A stretch of 64,000 nt of DNA, taken from assembly GCF_001544875.2 (NCBI RefSeq), contig NZ_FCOA02000030.1, positions 1 through 64,000 of the forward strand. Direction: 5' to 3'. The position numbers were made by a program, and so were the translations under genes. Below, piece after piece: positions 42,300 to 50,492 of the stretch. The notes beneath the pieces were generated by a model. It ran no database searches. It saw nothing but the letters and a program-made list of their open reading frames with translations, and was not told where the DNA came from. Source of the DNA: Caballeronia hypogeia. GTDB taxonomy: Bacteria; Pseudomonadota; Gammaproteobacteria; Burkholderiales; Burkholderiaceae. Numbering within the stretch: position 1 is the stretch's first letter; each line of letters begins with the position of its first letter.

Positions 42300-43325
42300 T
42301 TAAGTGCTGCCGCGCTCCACGAGCGTAAAGCCGAGGTCGATGCGCGGGTCGGCCGGACGCTTGCCATCGAGAAAATCCAGCAGCATCGCGCCGGCGAGCT
42401 TGCCGATTTCCAGCGACGGAACGCGGATCGTCGTGATGCCGGGATGCGTCGCCGCGGCGATCGGCAGATCGACGAAACCCATCAGCGCGATATCTTGCGG
42501 CACGCGAATGCCGCGCCGCTGACATTCGAACAGCACGCCCGCCGCGAGCATGTCGCTGGAGCAGAACAGGGCATCGAGGTTCGGGCGGCGTTCGAGCAGT
42601 TCGGCGAGGAGTTGCGGCGCGTCGTTGATGCCGGACGGCCGGTCCAGCATGACCGCTTCGATCTTCGGCAGCGCGCTTTGCTTCGCGCCTTCGCGCAAGC
42701 CCTGCAAGCGCTGGGACGAGCGGACATCGACACTGCCCAGATAGCCGATCTGACGACGACCCTTGCCCGCGAAATAGCGCGCCACGGCCGCGCCCGCTTC
42801 CCGGTGCGAGAAGCCGATGCGCATGTCGATCTGATCGTTTGACGTGTCCCACGCCTCAATCACGGGCACGCCGCAGCGCCGGATGCGGTTCACGAGAGCG
42901 GCGGGCGCGGACGTGCGTATCAGCATGATGCCGTCCACGCGCCGTCCGACGAAGGCGTCGAACAGGCGCAGCTCTTCGGCCGGATCGTAGTTCGACTGGC
43001 CGAGCAGCAACTGGTAGCCGTTGAGCGCGAGCGCCTGTGAGAGCCCGCTGATGGTGTCCGAGAAGAACGGATGCTCGATGGTGGGAATCACCGCGCCGAC
43101 GATGCGCGACTTGTTCGACGCGAGGCTTCCCGCGTTGAGGTTCTGCACGTAGCCCAGCCGTTCGATGGCGGCGTGCACCGCGGCGAGCGACTCGGGCGAG
43201 ACGAGTTCGGGCTGGTTCAGCGCGCGCGATACCGTCATGCGGCCGACCCTGGCTTCGCGCGCGACGTCTTCCATCGTCGGGCGGGGGAGCAGGGTGCTTT
43301 CGGGCGCGGTGTCGCTTTTTTTCAT
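42300..43325 (-). CDS. LacI family regulator
   Basis: A 341-residue repressor of the GntR/IdnR-like LacI branch. The HTH reads TMEDVAREARVGRMTVSRAL and the hinge VHAAIERLGYVQNLNAGSLA; the sensor domain starts RIVGAVIPTIEHPFFSDTIS. It is divergent from the PhyH operon, and two matching 16-bp boxes lie between them (43416-43431 and 43494-43509). It therefore most likely represses both itself and the PhyH, isomerase and MFS genes. The ligand is unknown. Confidence 0.92.
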   Translation of the reverse strand: MKKSDTAPESTLLPRPTMEDVAREARVGRMTVSRALNQPELVSPESLAAVHAAIERLGYVQNLNAGSLASNKSRIVGAVIPTIEHPFFSDTISGLSQALALNGYQLLLGQSNYDPAEELRLFDAFVGRRVDGIMLIRTSAPAALVNRIRRCGVPVIEAWDTSNDQIDMRIGFSHREAGAAVARYFAGKGRRQIGYLGSVDVRSSQRLQGLREGAKQSALPKIEAVMLDRPSGINDAPQLLAELLERRPNLDALFCSSDMLAAGVLFECQRRGIRVPQDIALMGFVDLPIAAATHPGITTIRVPSLEIGKLAGAMLLDFLDGKRPADPRIDLGFTLVERGST

Positions 43326-43384
43326 GATCCTGAACTCAGGCGAAGACTAGGGAAAACGCTCGGGCGAGAACAGAAAAAGCTCGC

Positions 43385-43413
43385 TTGACACTCCGAACGA
43401 TACACTTTACTTT
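43385..43413 (+). promoter_or_regulatory. Candidate sigma-70 promoter for the PhyH operon
   Basis: A consensus TTGACA (43385-43390) is separated by 17 bases from TACTTT (43408-43413). The first operator-like box starts three bases later, so repressor binding there would block initiation. Confidence 0.55.
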
Positions 43414-43415
43414 TA

Positions 43416-43431
43416 ATGGGAGCGCGCACAT
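43416..43431. promoter_or_regulatory. Imperfect LacI operator (upstream box)
   Basis: ATGGGAGCGCGCACAT matches the perfect palindrome at 43494-43509 at 14 of 16 positions and is centred 78 bases upstream of it. Two boxes at this distance could support repressor looping. Confidence 0.6.
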
Positions 43432-43493
43432 CGCGGGAAAATTGTGATGTGACGCGGAAATCAGATGTGAACCACGCATGAGGGCGTGAGCGA

Positions 43494-43509
43494 ATGGGAG
43501 CGCTCCCAT
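43494..43509. promoter_or_regulatory. Perfect LacI operator before the PhyH gene
   Basis: ATGGGAGCGCTCCCAT is a perfect 16-bp palindrome with the central CG expected for LacI-family sites, 21 bases before the PhyH start. It resembles the sites used by gluconate-type LacI regulators. Confidence 0.85.
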
Positions 43510-43529
43510 AGGGTAAAGGAGATAGAAAC

Positions 43530-44450
43530 GTGCTGACGAAGGAGCAGGTGGAGCAATACAGGAACGACGGCTATGTGGTCGTCACCGATGTCTTCAGCGA
43601 TGACCTTGTGCAGCGGATGCGCCGCGTGACCGACGAACTCGTCGAGCGCTCGCGTTCGATCACGGCATCGAACGATGTGTTCGATCTCGCGCCGTCGCAC
43701 AGCGCCGAACGCCCGCGCGTGAGGCGCATCAAGGACCCGATCAAGGTCGATCCGGTGTTCATGGAGGCGCTCACGCATCCGGCGCTGATCGCCGCATTGA
43801 AGAGCCTCCTCGGGCCGAATCTGCGCGTGCGCAACACGAAGCTCAACCTGAAGGAGGCGCACGTAGGCGATCCCGTCGAATGGCATCAGGACTGGGCTTT
43901 CTATCCGCACACCAACGAAGACGTGCTCGCGGTGGGCGTGATGCTCGACGATTGCGAAATTGAAAACGGCCCGCTGCTCGTGCTGCCGGGAAGTCACAAG
44001 GGCCGTGTCTGGAGCCATCATACGGACGGCTATTTCTGCGGCGCAATGGACCCCACGGCCTGCGATGTCGACTTCGCGCAGGCAATTCCATGCACCGGCC
44101 GTGCAGGTTCGTTCTCGATCCATCATGCGCGGACCATTCACGGTTCCGCGGAAAACACGTCGAACCATCCGCGCCGGCTGCTGCTGTACGAAGTCGCCGC
44201 CGCCGACGCCTGGCCGCTGCTCGACGGTCCCGGACAGGGCAGGACGCTCGAAGCGTTCAACGAACGGATCATTGCGGGAGAGCCGACCATCATCCCGCGC
44301 GTGGAGCCGGTGCCGGTGATCATGCCGCTGCCGCCCGCGCCGAAGCAGGGATCGATCTACGAGAACCAGACCTCGCTGAAGAACCGCTTCTTCGCGACGA
44401 CGGCGACGGCCAACGCCGCGACGATGCAGGAGCGTTCATGCAGCAACTGA
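43530..44450 (+). CDS. Phytanoyl-CoA dioxygenase (PhyH) family protein
   Basis: A 306-residue Fe(II)/2-oxoglutarate-dependent oxygenase. The facial triad is His119 and Asp121 (EWHQDW) with His204 (RTIHGS); an Arg near 215-216 would hold 2-oxoglutarate. Members hydroxylate small metabolites, lipids or sugars. Here the gene leads an operon with a sugar-isomerase-like gene and an MFS carrier under a LacI regulator, which suggests oxidative breakdown of a carbohydrate-like compound. AAAGGAG precedes the ATG. Its end overlaps the next gene by 13 bases. Confidence 0.9.
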   Translation: MLTKEQVEQYRNDGYVVVTDVFSDDLVQRMRRVTDELVERSRSITASNDVFDLAPSHSAERPRVRRIKDPIKVDPVFMEALTHPALIAALKSLLGPNLRVRNTKLNLKEAHVGDPVEWHQDWAFYPHTNEDVLAVGVMLDDCEIENGPLLVLPGSHKGRVWSHHTDGYFCGAMDPTACDVDFAQAIPCTGRAGSFSIHHARTIHGSAENTSNHPRRLLLYEVAAADAWPLLDGPGQGRTLEAFNERIIAGEPTIIPRVEPVPVIMPLPPAPKQGSIYENQTSLKNRFFATTATANAATMQERSCSN

Positions 44451-45072
44451 AGGTTTATCAGTCGCTGTGGGCGATGGAGCGTCGTCGCCCGGACGGACTG
44501 GAATGGCCGCTCGACGAGCAGTTGCGCATGATCCGCGACGCGGGTTTCGATGGCGCGGGCGTGCGTTTTTTCGACTACGCGTTCGCGCGCGACGTCACGC
44601 GCACGCTGAAGGAATACGGGCTGACATGGCAGGCGCAGTGCTATCCGAAGACCGTCGATGAACTGAAGCCGATCATCGAGCACGTGCAGGAGCTCGGCGC
44701 CGATCACATCAATCTTCAACCGGACGTCCGGCCGTACTCGATCGAGGAATGCACATCCGCCGCATTCTCGACAACAGCTGGGGCTTTCACGGCCGCGTAG
44801 CCAGCCGCGAACAGATTCAGCTGCAAATCAGTTTCCCGCATCACCGCGAATGGCTGGAGCTTTTTCTCGCGTGGTGGAAGTACGGCTTCGCGAGCTGGCG
44901 GCAGCGCGCGCCGGATGACGGCGTGCTGACGTTTCTCTGCGAACTCGGCCCGAAGGAATACGCGATGACCGATCGCCACGGCTACGAGCTTTCGGACCGA
45001 TGGGAAGAGGCGTTGATGCTGAAGGACCTGATCAGAGGCGTCTGGGCCGATCTCGACGCGCATTCATCGTAG
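44438..45072 (+). pseudogene. Sugar phosphate isomerase/epimerase broken by an internal deletion
   Basis: The gene starts at the ATG 44438 (MQQLKVYQSLWAMERRRPDG) and reads as a TIM-barrel isomerase up to NLQPDVRPYSIEE. It then runs out of frame to a stop at 44800. The C-terminal part (IRRILDNSWGFHGRVASREQ to the stop at 45072) continues in another frame from about 44749. The two pieces total about 210 residues, against roughly 280-300 in such proteins, so about 75-90 codons including likely metal ligands are missing at the junction, along with the frame change. No active enzyme is expected. A sequencing or assembly error is possible but would need a large missing piece. The flanking genes are intact. 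Confidence 0.8.
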
Positions 45073-45111
45073 TCACATCGATAAACATATGAGACACACA
45101 GGAGACGAAGC

Positions 45112-46413
45112 ATGGAGGAAGCAGGCTTTGCGAAAGTGAATTCGTCCGGCTCCGCGCGCTGGATCAGGATCGTGCTCGTGATCTTCCTGATGTACACGAT
45201 CTCGTACTTCGACCGGACCAACATCGGACTCGCGCTGCCGTCGATCCGTCGCGACCTCGGCATCGACGCGGCGCATGCGGGTCTGGTGGGCGGCATCTTC
45301 TTCTGGGGCTATGTCATCACCTTTCTTGCCGGTGGCTGGCTCGTGTCCCGCTATGGCGCGCGCCGCGTCGTCATGGTGAGTCTCATCTGCTGGGGCGCGG
45401 CCGCCATGGCGACGGGTCTCGTGCGCAACTTCGAGGAACTGCTCGCGGTGCGGCTCGTATTGGGCGTCGCCGAAGGTCCGGTGTGGGCGGCGGCTTCGAG
45501 CCTGACGGCCGCGTGGTTCGTGCGGGCGGAGCGCGGCAAGGCGTTCGGCCTGTGGGTGATCAGCTCGCCCCTGGGCGCGTTGCTGGCTGGGCCGGTCTCG
45601 GGCTTTCTGCTCGCCCATCACGACTGGCGCGTGATGATGGTCGTGGAAGGCTTGCCCGCGTGGATCTGGGCGGTCGTGTGGTGGTCGACCATTCCGAAGA
45701 GCATCCACTCCGCGCGCTGGCTCTCCGAAGAACAGAAGCGCGGCCTGACCCGCGCGCTCGCCGAGGAACAAGCATCGTTCGAAGGCGTGACCTCGCATTC
45801 GGGCATTCGCCGCGTCATCTCGCTCAGGGCGACGTGGTTCCTTGCCGGCGGCTTTTCGCTCATCAATCTCGTGGTCTATGGTTTCATGCTGTGGCTGCCC
45901 ACGTCCATCGCGGCTTCGCAGAAGCTCGGGCCGGAGGCGGTCGGGTTATTGTCGGCGCTGCCGTGGGCAGCGTGCATAGTCGGCATTCTGGTCGCGACGC
46001 GCAGTTCCGACCGCCATCAGGAGCGTCGGTTGCACGCGGGTGTGCCGATACTCGTCGCGGGCTTGCTGTTGCTGATCGCGGCGAACGTGCCGCCGGCGTC
46101 GCTCGCGTTGCGCATGACACTGTTCACCGCGATGGGCTTCTTCCTCGAAATGTTCCTGCCGCTCATCTTCACCTATGTGACGGAGTTGCTTCCCGCAGCG
46201 GATGCGATCGTCGGCACGGCGCTGATCGGTGCGATCGGCAATCTCGTCGGCGGATTTATCGGGCCGGTGCTGGTCGGCCTGCTGTCCGGCAAGGGCAGCG
46301 ACTTCCAGCTGGCGTTTTCCGTGCTGGCCTGCTGCGGGTTGACGGGCGGCGTGCTGATCCTGTGTGCAAGGCCGCATCGCGAGGAAGTCGGGGAAGCGGT
46401 GGTCGCGAGATAG
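45112..46413 (+). CDS. MFS transporter (ACS family)
   Basis: A 433-residue carrier with 12 predicted helices, of the anion:cation symporter group: FLMYTISYFDRTNIGLALPS in helix 1, GGWLVSRYGARRVVMVSLIC in the loop 2-3 region and LGVAEGPVWAAASSLTAAWF. ACS carriers take up sugar acids and other organic anions. It closes the LacI-regulated operon after the broken isomerase, with AGGAGACGAAGC before the ATG. Its likely substrate is whatever the PhyH enzyme acts on or yields. Confidence 0.9.
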   Translation: MEEAGFAKVNSSGSARWIRIVLVIFLMYTISYFDRTNIGLALPSIRRDLGIDAAHAGLVGGIFFWGYVITFLAGGWLVSRYGARRVVMVSLICWGAAAMATGLVRNFEELLAVRLVLGVAEGPVWAAASSLTAAWFVRAERGKAFGLWVISSPLGALLAGPVSGFLLAHHDWRVMMVVEGLPAWIWAVVWWSTIPKSIHSARWLSEEQKRGLTRALAEEQASFEGVTSHSGIRRVISLRATWFLAGGFSLINLVVYGFMLWLPTSIAASQKLGPEAVGLLSALPWAACIVGILVATRSSDRHQERRLHAGVPILVAGLLLLIAANVPPASLALRMTLFTAMGFFLEMFLPLIFTYVTELLPAADAIVGTALIGAIGNLVGGFIGPVLVGLLSGKGSDFQLAFSVLACCGLTGGVLILCARPHREEVGEAVVAR

Positions 46414-46532
46414 ATGGATGCAGCCCGTGCCATCCGCGCACGTGCAGGGCGGCGACTCCTGTCGCGCCCGGCGTAGAATCTCCGCTCACCGTGGCGAGCC
46501 GGATCGCCACGGGGCGGACCGACGGATGGCAC

Positions 46533-47456
46533 ATGGAAATCAAGTGGATCGAAGACTTCATCGCGCTGGCCCGTTATCAGAGCTTTTCGCGCGCGGCGGA
46601 GTTTCGCAACGTCACGCAGTCCGGCTTCAGCAGGCGCATTCAGTCGCTGGAGCAATGGGTCGGCGCCGATCTCGTCGACCGCAGCGGCTTTCCGCCGACG
46701 CTCACGCCAGCGGGTCAGTTGTTTCGCGACGCCGCCGAGGACATCCTCGACAAGCTGTTCGACACGCGCGCCATCATTCGCACCGAGCAGCGCATCGCGG
46801 GCAAGAGCCTGCAGATCGCGGCGGGCCACACCATCGCACTCAACTTCCTGCCTGCCTGGTTGCGCACGCTCTCCGCTCATATCGGCGAAGTGCGCGCGCG
46901 GGTGATTCCGGCGAACGTCCACGATTCGATCCTGATGCTCGTCAACGGCAACTGCGAACTGATGCTCGCCTATCACCATCCGCAGTTGCCGCTGCATCTC
47001 GATCCGGCGAAGTACGAGTACGTGACCGTTGGCGTCGATACCTTCATGCCGGTCTGCAAACCGAATCAGCGGCTCGCGCCGGCGTACCGCCTGCCCGGCG
47101 CGCCGGCGCATCCGATGTCGTTCATCGCTTACACGGAGACGAGCTATTTCGGGCGCTGCCTTGCGCTCGTGATGGAGCACACGAAGCAATCGAAGCAAGC
47201 GCCCGCGCTGCGACTGCACTATGAATCCGACATGGCGGAAGTCGTGAAGAAGCTGGTTCTCGAAGGCGAGGGCATTGCGTGGCTGCCGAAGAGTTCGATC
47301 GCAGCGGAGCTCGATGCCGGCGATCTCGTGGCCGCCGGCGGCGCCGACTGGCAACTCGCGCTCGAGTTGCGCGTGTACCGCGATCTCGGCAATCGCAGCG
47401 AGCTGCTGGAAACGCTATGGCGCCATCTGCGCGCCGCATCCGGTGCGGCCGGATAG
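46533..47456 (+). CDS. LysR family regulator of the aspartate/asparagine genes
   Basis: A 307-residue LysR protein. The HTH is FIALARYQSFSRAAEFRNVT, then QSGFSRRIQSLEQWVGADLV. The effector domain begins about residue 90 and includes NVHDSILMLVNGNCELMLAY. It resembles the HypT/YjiE group, which starts EIKWIEDFIALA. The ATG at 46533 is at the HTH; the frame is open far upstream inside the MFS gene without meaning. It precedes the symporter, racemase, aspartase and asparaginase genes in the same direction. A LysR-type dyad sits at 47468-47488. Confidence 0.9.
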   Translation: MEIKWIEDFIALARYQSFSRAAEFRNVTQSGFSRRIQSLEQWVGADLVDRSGFPPTLTPAGQLFRDAAEDILDKLFDTRAIIRTEQRIAGKSLQIAAGHTIALNFLPAWLRTLSAHIGEVRARVIPANVHDSILMLVNGNCELMLAYHHPQLPLHLDPAKYEYVTVGVDTFMPVCKPNQRLAPAYRLPGAPAHPMSFIAYTETSYFGRCLALVMEHTKQSKQAPALRLHYESDMAEVVKKLVLEGEGIAWLPKSSIAAELDAGDLVAAGGADWQLALELRVYRDLGNRSELLETLWRHLRAASGAAG

Positions 47457-47467
47457 GGTTATCCCGC

Positions 47468-47488
47468 GCTATGCGAAACTTGCATAGC
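47468..47488. promoter_or_regulatory. LysR-type box upstream of the symporter gene
   Basis: GCTATGC-N7-GCATAGC is a perfect inverted repeat containing the T-N11-A pattern of LysR sites (ATGC-N7-GCAT core). It lies 152 bases before the symporter start and just after the lysR-type gene. Confidence 0.65.
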
Positions 47489-47640
47489 CATATGCAGCAC
47501 TGGCATTCACGTTTTTTCTGCTTTCCCTAAGATTCCGTCCTGAACTCGAAAACGCGGCGCTCCGATTCCCGGCGCGCCCGCCATACCCGAGCGCGCGCCG
47601 GTCGTCCGACCGTTCGTGCGCCATCCCTGGACGGAGACAC

Positions 47641-48936
47641 ATGAAGAATCGGCTCACCTTTTATATCCTCGCCGGCATGGCGCTCGGCGTGGCTGTCGGC
47701 TATGTCTGTCATCGCACGGCTGCGGACGCCGCGCACGCCAAGGTCATCGCGGGCTACTTCTCCATCATTACGGATATCTTTCTGCGGCTCGTGAAGATGA
47801 TCATCGCGCCGCTGGTCTTCGCCACGCTGGTTTCGGGACTCGCGGGCATGGAAGGCACGAGCGACGTGCGCCGGATCGGCCTGCGCTCCATCGCATGGTT
47901 CCTGTGCGCGTCGCTGTTTTCGCTCGCGCTCGCACTTCTGCTCGCCAATCTTCTGCAGCCCGGCGCGGGCCTGCACATGACGCAGACGAGCGCCGATGTC
48001 GCCACCGGCCTCAACACGTCGGGCCTCAATTTCAAGGACTTCGTGACGCACGCATTCCCCACGAGCATCCTCGATGCGATGGCGCGCAACGACATCCTGC
48101 AGATCCTCGTCTTTTCCGTGATGTTCGGGATCGTGCTCAGCGTGATCAAGTCCGACCCGCGCGTCGCGCCGCTGATCGCGGGCGTAGAGGGACTCGTCCC
48201 CGCCATGCTGAAGCTGACGGACTATGTGATGCGGCTCGCGCCGCTGGGCGTGTTCGGCGCGCTCGCCTCCGCCATCACGGTGCACGGGCTCGATGTGCTC
48301 ACCACTTACGGCAAGCTCGTCGCGAGTTTCTATACGGGGCTCGCGCTGTTGTGGGCCGCGCTGATCCTCGCCGGCTACGCGTTCCTCGGCAAGCCGGTGT
48401 GGACCTTGCTCAAGGCGATCCGCGAGCCCGCGATGCTGGCCTTCTCCACCGCGAGCAGCGAGGCCGCCTATCCGCGACTGACTGAAAAGCTGGAGGAATT
48501 CGGCGTCGACAAGAAAGTGGTCGGCTTCACCTTGCCGCTCGGCTATGCATTCAATCTCGACGGCTCGATGATGTACCAGGCCTTCGCCGCGATCTTCATC
48601 GCGCAGGCCTTCGGCATCGACATGCCGCTCGGCACGCAGATCGTGATGCTGCTCGTGCTGATGGTGAGCAGCAAGGGTATGGCCGGCGTCGCGCGCGGCT
48701 CGGTGGTGGTGGTCGCCGCCGTGGCGCCGATGTTCCATCTGCCGCCGTCGGGCGTGGTGCTGGTGCTGGCCATCGACCAGATTCTCGACATGGGGCGCAC
48801 CGCGACCAATGTGATCGGCAACAGCATCGCGACGGCGGCCATCGCGAAGTGGGAAGTGAAACGTGTCGCGCGGCAGGAGCGCCGCGCCGCGATGAGCACG
48901 CCTTCGTTCGGTCAGCTGGAAGGCGAAACCAAATGA
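47641..48936 (+). CDS. Dicarboxylate/amino acid:cation symporter
   Basis: A 431-residue DAACS-family inner-membrane carrier. Marks are FSTASSEAAYPRLTEKLEEF (hairpin 1), LPLGYAFNLDGSMMYQAFAA (NxDG region) and MVSSKGMAGVARGSVVVVAA (hairpin 2). From context the substrate is probably aspartate, fumarate or another C4 acid. It is a paralogue of the symporter at 11.5-12.8 kb. The stop overlaps the racemase start (ATGA), so the two are translationally coupled. Confidence 0.93.
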   Translation: MKNRLTFYILAGMALGVAVGYVCHRTAADAAHAKVIAGYFSIITDIFLRLVKMIIAPLVFATLVSGLAGMEGTSDVRRIGLRSIAWFLCASLFSLALALLLANLLQPGAGLHMTQTSADVATGLNTSGLNFKDFVTHAFPTSILDAMARNDILQILVFSVMFGIVLSVIKSDPRVAPLIAGVEGLVPAMLKLTDYVMRLAPLGVFGALASAITVHGLDVLTTYGKLVASFYTGLALLWAALILAGYAFLGKPVWTLLKAIREPAMLAFSTASSEAAYPRLTEKLEEFGVDKKVVGFTLPLGYAFNLDGSMMYQAFAAIFIAQAFGIDMPLGTQIVMLLVLMVSSKGMAGVARGSVVVVAAVAPMFHLPPSGVVLVLAIDQILDMGRTATNVIGNSIATAAIAKWEVKRVARQERRAAMSTPSFGQLEGETK

Positions 48937-50393
48937 AGACCGCGGACGCCACGGGCGCGCGCAAATTCGGCGTGGTCGGCGGACTCGGGCCGCTCGCGAG
49001 CGCGGACGTGTTCTTCAAGCTGATCAAGTCGACACCCGCCACGCGCGACGCCGAGCACTTCGATGCGATCTTCGAGCAGCAGCCGTTCCGCAGCGCGGAT
49101 GCCGACAGCGAGACGCTCACGCAGCGCAAGCTGTATATCTTCGATCTGATCAGCAGCTTCGAGAAGCGTGGCGTCACGACGGTCGTGCTGCCGTGCTTTC
49201 TCAGTCATACCTTCATCGACGAGTTGAAGGCGAATGCGCCGCTGCAGATCGTCGATATGGTCGAGGCGGTACGCAGTCACGTGCGCAGGAAGTTTCCGGC
49301 GGTGCGCCGCGTGGGCGTGCTCGCGTCGGCGCATACGCGGCGCAGGCAGTTGTTCGAGAAGTATTTCGCGTCGCCGGAATTCGAAGTGATCCATCCGCGC
49401 GCGAATGCCGACGGCGTCGATCTCGTCACCGAGGCCATATACGGCGCGGACGGCGTGAAGAGCGGCAACCTGCGCGGCCGTCCGGTCGAGTTGTTGCGCG
49501 CGGCATGCGAGGACCTGATCGCGCAGGGCGCCAATGTGATCGTGCCGGGGCTCACGGAGATCGCGCTCGTAGCCGACGAGCTGGGCGCGTTGCGCGTGCC
49601 GCTCGTCGATTCGAATCTCGCCTATGCGCAATACGTGGTGTCCGGCCAGTACGAGTCGCCCGAGACGATCTTCAAGGTCGGCGTGGTGGGCGGCGTCGGG
49701 CCGGCGGCGACGGTGGACTTCATTCACAAGATCGTGCGCGCCACGCCCGCGCGGCGCGATCAGGACCATATCAAGCTGCTGGTCGAACAGAACCCGCAGA
49801 TTCCCGACCGCACGGAGAACCTCGTCGGCAACGGCCCCGATCCGACGATCTCGCTCTATGCGACCTGCAAGAAGCTCGAAGCCGGCGGCGCGGACCTGAT
49901 CGCGATTCCCTGCAATACGGCCCATGCTTTCGTCGAGCGCATTCAGCCGTATCTCGGCATACCCATCGTCAACATGCTGACGACGACGGTGCGCTTTCTG
50001 CGCGAGACGTTTCCATCGCTGCGCGACGTGGGCGTGCTCGCAACGTCCGGTACGCTCGCGAGCGGCGTCTATGAGAAGGCGCTCGAATCGCAAGGTTTGC
50101 GGCAGGTCGTCCCCGGCCCGGCCCTGCAGGCGCGCGTGATGGAAGCCATCTACGGCACGGAAGGCGTGAAGGCCGGATTCACGTCGGGCCGGTGTCAGGA
50201 GGATATCGGCGCGGCCATCGAGGGGCTCATCGCGCAGGGCGTCGAAGTCGTCATTCTCGGCTGCACGGAGTTGCCGCTGCTGCTGCGCGATACGCATTTC
50301 ACCGGCGTGAATGGCACGCGCGTGAGCGTGGTCGATCCGACCGACGTGCTCGCGAAGCAATGCGTGGCGTACGCCACTTCACCACCGCAGTAA
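48933..50393 (+). CDS. Tandem-domain Asp/Glu racemase family protein
   Basis: A 486-residue protein made of two homologous racemase domains (residues ~10-235 and ~248-480), whereas usual members have one domain of about 230. The second domain keeps both catalytic cysteines, Cys327 (IPCNTAH) and Cys444 (LGCTELPL). The first keeps Cys88 (LPCFLSH), but the second position is Leu207 (PGLTEIAL), and the Asn after the first Cys is also changed. So the first half is probably catalytically dead or altered and may be regulatory or structural. The operon with aspartase and asparaginase suggests D- to L-aspartate conversion. The ATG at 48933 overlaps the symporter stop. Confidence 0.88.
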   Translation: MKTADATGARKFGVVGGLGPLASADVFFKLIKSTPATRDAEHFDAIFEQQPFRSADADSETLTQRKLYIFDLISSFEKRGVTTVVLPCFLSHTFIDELKANAPLQIVDMVEAVRSHVRRKFPAVRRVGVLASAHTRRRQLFEKYFASPEFEVIHPRANADGVDLVTEAIYGADGVKSGNLRGRPVELLRAACEDLIAQGANVIVPGLTEIALVADELGALRVPLVDSNLAYAQYVVSGQYESPETIFKVGVVGGVGPAATVDFIHKIVRATPARRDQDHIKLLVEQNPQIPDRTENLVGNGPDPTISLYATCKKLEAGGADLIAIPCNTAHAFVERIQPYLGIPIVNMLTTTVRFLRETFPSLRDVGVLATSGTLASGVYEKALESQGLRQVVPGPALQARVMEAIYGTEGVKAGFTSGRCQEDIGAAIEGLIAQGVEVVILGCTELPLLLRDTHFTGVNGTRVSVVDPTDVLAKQCVAYATSPPQ

Positions 50394-50492
50394 CCCAACC
50401 GCATCAAACCAACCCAACGCGACGGACCGGCACACACGATGTGTGCCGGATGACCCGGTTCGCCTGTCGATTTCAGAACTTGAGAGGACATC

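Noticed and set aside
45483..47456. A 657-codon frame including the LysR regulator
   Set aside because: Only the part from 46533 is a LysR protein; the upstream half is a shadow of the MFS gene.
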